64,000 nt of DNA, from assembly GCF_947179165.1 (NCBI RefSeq), contig NC_077239.1:17692501-17756500 (forward strand), in the 5' to 3' direction. Of the stretch, positions 59,777-64,000 are shown piece by piece. Below the pieces are notes generated by a model. The model was given only the letters and a program-made list of their open reading frames with translations. It was not told the origin of the DNA and did not search any database. The position numbers and the translations under genes were made by a program. Within the stretch, counting starts at the first letter, position 1. Each line of letters opens with the position of its first letter. Source of the DNA: Solanum dulcamara (lineage: Eukaryota > Streptophyta > Magnoliopsida > Solanales > Solanaceae).

Positions 59777-59993
59777 TATTTTGATAGGGAAAAGGCATAA
59801 ATTTTCCCCCAAAATTGTACTGAAAAATCAGTTACACACTTTAGCTACTGGGAGATCTATTACATACCTATACAACTCAAAAGTGTATTTATTTACCCCT
59901 TCCTACACCGACCTCAGATATTATGTAGAAAGTGAGAATCACTCGCCCCCTCCCCCCAATAATGCCACGTATTAAATCATGAACCCCCAATGT

Positions 59994-60020
59994 CACGTGT
60001 TATCATTAATATATAAAAGC
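59994..60020 (+). promoter_or_regulatory. G-box/ABRE and TATA box within the MULE
   Basis: CACGTG at 59994-59999 (in TCACGTGTTATC) lies 12 bp upstream of ATATATAAAA (60011-60020). A further ACGT core is at 59967. This is a plausible intact core promoter, probably of the gene captured by the element. Confidence 0.55.
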
Positions 60021-60363
60021 ACCAACTCCCTCATCTTTCCCAAATTCACTCACATTGCTTCTTCTTGCTCTAATCCAAAATTTCAAATCTTTCCACTTCC
60101 TCTTGCATACATAAGAGAGAAAGGAACAAAAAGTTACATTTGATTCTCCTTAAAAAGAACTGAGCTTAAATTTTAATTTGGGGCTTCAAATTTAAGCTTT
60201 GATGAACAATTAGATTCTTCAGTTTTTTTCGAGTGAAAATTTGGGTAAGGTGGGTGGGCTATAACATTAATTTTCAAGAAATTACCATTGGAGGACCATT
60301 TTATTAAAGAGATCATCTCTGCACAAAAAGGCAAGAAACTAGGTGAACATTTCTTCCAAGATT

Positions 60364-60489
60364 ATGCTGAAACCTAAAGGGAAGAATACCAAAAAAGATG
60401 TTGCGGCGGATGAGGACGACGGAGCAGTGGCAGTTGTGGAAACGTTCGTGAAGGAGTGGGAGACATGGACAACAAATCTTGAAATTTAG
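60364..60489 (+). CDS. Short ORF (41 aa) in the MULE, possible captured gene start
   Basis: ATG at 60364 opens a 41-residue frame: a basic start (MLKPKGKNTKKD), an acidic patch (ADEDDGAVAVV) and ETFVKEWETWTTNLEI. It lies about 340 bp downstream of the TATA box. A small upstream ORF of three codons (ATG 60202) precedes it. I do not recognise the protein. The frame ends where a 40-bp tandem repeat begins, so it is probably a truncated 5' coding piece. Confidence 0.35.
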   Translation: MLKPKGKNTKKDVAADEDDGAVAVVETFVKEWETWTTNLEI

Positions 60490-60580
60490 AGGTTGGATTT
60501 TTCTTGGGTTATCAAATTTGAGAATTTAGAGGTTGGAATTTTTCTTGGGTTATCAGACTTGGAAATTTAGAGGTTGGGTT
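60481..60580. repeat. About 40-bp tandem repeat, 2.5 units
   Basis: AATTTAGAGGTTGGA recurs at 60483, 60523 and (partial) 60564 with TTTCTTGGGTTATCA between copies. Confidence 0.85.
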
Positions 60581-60820
60581 TAGATGTAAAAAAAAAGGAC
60601 CATTTTAATTTTAAAAAAAAATAAAAAATTGAGTTTGTAAAGGTACTAACGCGCTGAAAAACTGTGACTAAAACACGCTTGAGATTGGGTGTAGAAAGGG
60701 TAAATAAATATAATTTTGAGTAGTATAGGTGTATAATAGGTCGCCCAAATAGTTGAAGTGTGTAACTGACTTTTCGGTACAATTTCAAGGGGGAATTTAT
60801 GCCTTTTCCCTATTTTGATA

Positions 60821-61320
60821 TAAGAGAAAAGAAAATTCAACTGTCTATCCTTTGAACACAAAAAAAAAATTAAATTCAAAGTCAAGAGAAAGTAAAGTAA
60901 TTAAAACACAAGAAAAAATTGTAAATGGGGGATTGGGGGTGGGTGGATTTGAACTCCATTTTAGAATATAATGAAGTAATTAGATAATACAAATATTATT
61001 ATTTATAAATTTTAAACGGAAGAGTTTGGAGAAAAGTAAAATAAAAAATTAATTTTTTTTTACAATAAAAAATCTTTATATTGTAAACAATGTAATAAGA
61101 AAAAAATATGAAACGCAAAAACGTTTTTGTAATTATATAATTATTCTCACTCATATAGATTTTGGTTAGAGTTAGGGGAAGGGAGAGGGGACAGAGATAT
61201 TAACAATCTAATATCTTTAGAATGTGAATAATACAATTAACAAAATTATGAAGAATAAAAGTCTTTTTTTAAAATTATACGAATATTATTTTTCGTACAA
61301 ATTAAATTAGATATCGAGGT
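60821..61320. other. AT-rich spacer
   Basis: No gene or defined repeat is seen. Confidence 0.55.
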
Positions 61321-61328
61321 ATTGAGGT

Positions 61329-61976
61329 TAGGGCTGTACAGGGCAAACCGATAAACCGCACCAAACCGACAAACCGAACCAAACCGGAAAAAAAACCCGA
61401 CTAGTGGTTTGGTTTGACTTGGTTTGGTGTTTGGAAAAAAAACCCGACCATTATAGGGTTGGTTTGGTTTTAACTAAAAAAAGTCAAACCGAACCCAAAC
61501 CGACCCGATTATAGATATACTACTTTTAAATTATGTTATACATAAAAATATTTATTAAAATGTAATTTATAAATATTTTTTAAAATTTTTTCATAATTTT
61601 TGTTTTCTTTCTTACATTTAGATTTGGACTTGAGAAGCTCATCTAAATAATATACAAAAAAAGCTCATCTTATAAAGTTATATTATAAAGTTAAAACTTC
61701 AAACAGTGTTCTGCCTCCATCTTATATGTTGATATTTTGTACTAGAACTCTTTTTAAGAAGTACTACTCTGTGCTTTTTATTAGATACTATGAAAAACCC
61801 AAGAAATCCAAAAAAACCCGAAAAACCCGAAAAAAACCCGAAAAACCCGAGAAAAATTGATATCGAAAAACCCGACTTTTATTAGTTTGGTTTGGTTTAT
61901 AGATTTAATAACCCGATACAAATGGTTTGGTTTGGTTTGTAAAAATCCGAACCAACCCGGTCCATTTACACCCCTA
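61329..61976. mobile_element. hAT-type MITE with GGTTTGGTTTGG motifs
   Basis: The ends TAGGGCTGTAC (left) and TAGGGGTGTAAATGG (right, reverse complement) are short hAT-like inverted repeats. ATTGAGGT flanks the element at 61321-61328 and 61977-61984, the 8-bp duplication of hAT elements. Both arms carry GGTTTGGTTTGG/ACCAAACC repeats that can fold onto each other. It has no transposase. Confidence 0.8.
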
Positions 61977-61984
61977 ATTGAGGT

Positions 61985-62499
61985 CATGGGGTGGTGGAGG
62001 GGTGGAGGTGTTGGGAGAGTAGAAAATTTTTTACAAATAAAATACAATTGAGGGGGTGGGGTGGAGAGTAGATATTTTTTTTGTATTTTATTGAGAAATA
62101 ATATGATAGTTGAACTTTCTTTCAAGGTTATATGATTTTAAGATGCTCAAAAGACATTTCAATATGAGGTGATTAAAAATATTAGTTTAATATTATCTGA
62201 TACGTATACTAGAAAATAAAAAAAAACTAGCTAATCAACTATTAACTAGTATTTATTCAAAAAATTAAGATAGCAAAATAAAGTTTGAGTAGTTCAAAAG
62301 CATAATTCTAACATATTTGATAACAATTTTAATATATTTTAGGAGTATCATTTATGTTTCTCGAAATACTACTTCTTGTTAAATGATCTTTTACATAATG
62401 TATATATATCATTTAGTTTAAATTTCATTTTTTTGTATCTTTAATATTATAGATGTTTTCATGATATTTTTTTAAAATAAATATTGGGGATAGAAAATT
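61985..62499. other. AT-rich spacer with copia-LTR-like segment
   Basis: 62,200-62,315 is similar to 17,620-17,735 and may be the outer end of the base copia 5' LTR. Nothing else is recognised. Confidence 0.4.
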
Positions 62500-62514
62500 A
62501 CAACGTGGGGAATT

Positions 62515-62941
62515 TTTATTTTTTTAAACCAAAATTTCTTGTGAAGACCATAATAAGGGTTCAAAATAAAGCCGAAAGGAGACAATTGAGAAAGCAACAC
62601 AATATCTAAAATGGTAAAGGAGCACAAATTCTTCGAATTCTTGAGTATCTTCTAATCAATAACTCTTCCATCTTGAAAGGTCTTGCACACTCAAATCTGG
62701 AGGAAGTGACTGCTTCAACTTGTCAGCCTTCTCAAAGTCGGACACAGAGTTTGTATAGGTACTTGCAGCAGCAAACCTTGAACTTAACCATATCTTTATT
62801 CTTCTTGATCGATCTTGACATATCGTGCATCCTTCCTTCTTGTTGTTAGGAGGAAATCCTTGATCTCGTGGATTTCCTTCGGCATGATTAGGTCTTCAAA
62901 TAAGGATTTGTTGTTCTTGTTGCTGCTGCTGAAAGAGAAGC
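62515..62941 (-). pseudogene. RPL38: Processed pseudogene of ribosomal protein L38 (RPL38)
   Basis: On minus, ATG 62885 starts [13 protein letters not shown], continuing with [10 protein letters not shown], the N-terminus of eukaryotic eL38. After a frameshift near 62,810 the blocks NKDMVKFKV, a second frameshift near 62,730 and then KADKLKQSLPP and LSVQDL follow, and the normal stop is lost. There are no introns, the 5' UTR is present, and the 3' end has a degenerate A tail (AAAAAAATAAAAA on minus, about 62,515-62,527). ACAACGTGGGGAATT, 15 bp, flanks the insert exactly at 62500-62514 and 62942-62956. All are hallmarks of LINE-mediated retroposition of an mRNA. It is non-functional as ribosomal protein. 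Confidence 0.93.
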
Positions 62942-62956
62942 ACAACGTGGGGAATT

Positions 62957-63615
62957 GAATAAGATAAAAGTTTAGATAGTCAATCAATTAAGTTATTAAG
63001 AATTTTCGTGTGGAATTAATCTTATATGCTATATTAAAAGTGTAATGGTCCTTAAAAATTGAACCTTTTGCCCTTCATTAAAAGCGGAGTCGCTTTTGAT
63101 AAAATCGTCCTTTCACTATTTTATTTTTATTTTAATGATATTAAATATTTATTATAATATAAATCCTATAACAGTAAGGTCTGATAACGTAAGCCTATAA
63201 CTAAAAGTTTTTATGCATCCTAATTAAGTCTGGTCACATAATCTTATAACTAAAAGGTCTATAAGTAAAAGTTGATGCGTTTAATTATATGCTGACACTT
63301 CTAAATATGTACAACTCTGCTAACGTAAGTTTATGAATCCTCATATAATGAGGACACTTCTAGATATGGACATTTTTTTCTTTTCTCCATGAATAATGTA
63401 AGCTGTAAGGAGGTTTGGTAACTCCTGAATATTTTGTAAAAAGTTTTATTTATTAAGATATTCTAAAGTAATGAAAAATTACATGAGGAGAGATTTAGAA
63501 CTAAATGTGGTAAAATATTAATTCATATCTTTTTGATTCATGATTATTCTACATCTATAAAAGGACTTCTAATTCATCATCATTCTACAATTTGTCTCAC
63601 CTTCATCTATTGGTG
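62957..63615. other. Spacer with a TATA-like site
   Basis: No coding region is seen. CTATAAAAGGAC near 63,555-63,566, followed by a TCATCATCATTC..CTCACC leader-like stretch, could be a core promoter whose downstream part is displaced by the LTR at 63616. Confidence 0.35.
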
Positions 63616-64000
63616 TGTGACGACCCGTTTGGTCGTTCAGCACTTTTGGGCTCCTTTTCATTAAAATACCTTTTCGTAGCCTTAAATGGTATTCGTATGT
63701 AGGTAAAGGGGCACGGTTATATAATTGATGGGTAATCTTCTCTTTTTTTGTGGATTCATTAATTTCTAGGAAACATGTCCCATGACATTAAATATGATAT
63801 TAGAATTGGGTGGAAATACACTTAATTAGTAAATATTCCACTTTTGTTGGTGGTTAGCCGTATGATGCGAGGATACAAAGTTAGTGATTCAATCAATTTA
63901 AGGGATTAAGTGGATGTTATTTTTATTTATTTATTTATTAAAAATAAATGAAGTGGGCAAGCCACATTCATGATGTTTTCAGGAATGAGTGACATAAAGT
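63616..64000 (+). mobile_element. Start of a gypsy-type LTR, running off the window
   Basis: TGTGACGACCCGTTTGGTCG is a typical chromovirus LTR start in plants. The sequence that follows has no frame. No PPT precedes it, so it is a 5' LTR or a solo LTR. The end is outside the window. Confidence 0.65.

Larger units (their letters stand above)
59787..60810 (+). mobile_element. Mutator-like (Pack-MULE-like) element with long TIRs
   Basis: Inverted ends of about 140 bp (59787-59925 and 60671-60810, outer sequence GGGAAAAGGCATAAATT) flank 0.75 kb of unique DNA. TATTTTGATA at 59777-59786 and 60811-60820 is a 10-bp direct repeat at the borders, matching the 9-10 bp duplications of MULEs. No transposase is present. 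The interior has promoter-like motifs, a leader and a short frame, as expected of a captured gene 5' end. Confidence 0.8.

Noticed and set aside
59706..60885. Paired similar ORFs near 59,706-59,975 (+) and 60,646-60,885 (-) with GKRHKF blocks
   Set aside because: They are the same sequence read from the two inverted ends of the MULE-like element, not genes.
62515..62941. Functional RPL38 gene
   Set aside because: Frameshifts, lost stop, no introns and flanking 15-bp duplication show a processed pseudogene.
1..64000. tRNA, rRNA or organellar DNA insertions
   Set aside because: No tRNA arms or rRNA or plastid gene segments were recognised; PBS sites are the only tRNA-related sequences.

Overview
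This is a 64 kb window of nuclear plant DNA. The two intact genes (a CASP-like membrane protein and a group I WRKY factor of the WRKY33 type), the AT-rich intergenic DNA and the very long LTRs of chromovirus-type elements point to a eudicot, most likely Solanaceae. That assignment is from recognised family sequence, not from a search.

Layout. 1-4.8 kb is genic: CASPL4B1-like (51-1008, +) faces a five-exon WRKY33-like gene (1720-4495, -), whose promoter carries three W-boxes just upstream of a TATA box. 4.8-10.95 kb is gene-free, with MITE-type elements and a possible degraded LTR. 10,957-14,925 is a dead Ty1/copia element with both LTRs, PBS, PPT and a target-site duplication (TSD). 14.9-17.6 kb is AT-rich with one inverted-repeat element.

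17.6-62.3 kb is best read as one nested transposon cluster. The base layer is a minus-strand copia element, recognised from three separated pieces: PBS plus gag start at 57.8-58.0 kb, gag zinc knuckle at 34.5-35.0 kb, and protease at 18.0-18.3 kb. Gypsy element G3 (18,315-34,451) and LARD-like element G1 (35,048-57,789) split it. G2 (18,326-28,738), a LARD-like relative of G1, sits in the 5' LTR of G3. Solo LTR-C (22,901-25,729) sits in G2. A CACTA transposon (37,687-46,678) sits in the internal region of G1. Solo LTR-A (39,544-44,495) sits in the CACTA, and solo LTR-B (41,430-44,022) sits in LTR-A. A second gypsy element with degraded gag-pol, G4 (50,911-57,131), sits in the 3' LTR of G1. Flanking duplications were read directly for most layers (GATAT, TAAAT, ATC, AACAG, GTACT; imperfect CACAA/CATAA for G3 and CAATC/CATTT for G4). 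Only the TSD of G1 was not found.

58-64 kb holds a Pack-MULE-like element with promoter-like content (59,787-60,810), a hAT-type MITE (61,329-61,976), a processed RPL38 pseudogene with a 15-bp TSD (62,515-62,941) and the start of another LTR (63,616 onward).

Most notable are the five-deep nest; the two long LTR elements of one family (G1, G2) that share a conserved internal region of about 3 kb without gag-pol; a CACTA element containing a PC4/KELP coactivator-like exon; and the Pack-MULE-like element. No intact retroelement coding region is present, and no non-transposon gene cluster or defence system was seen.
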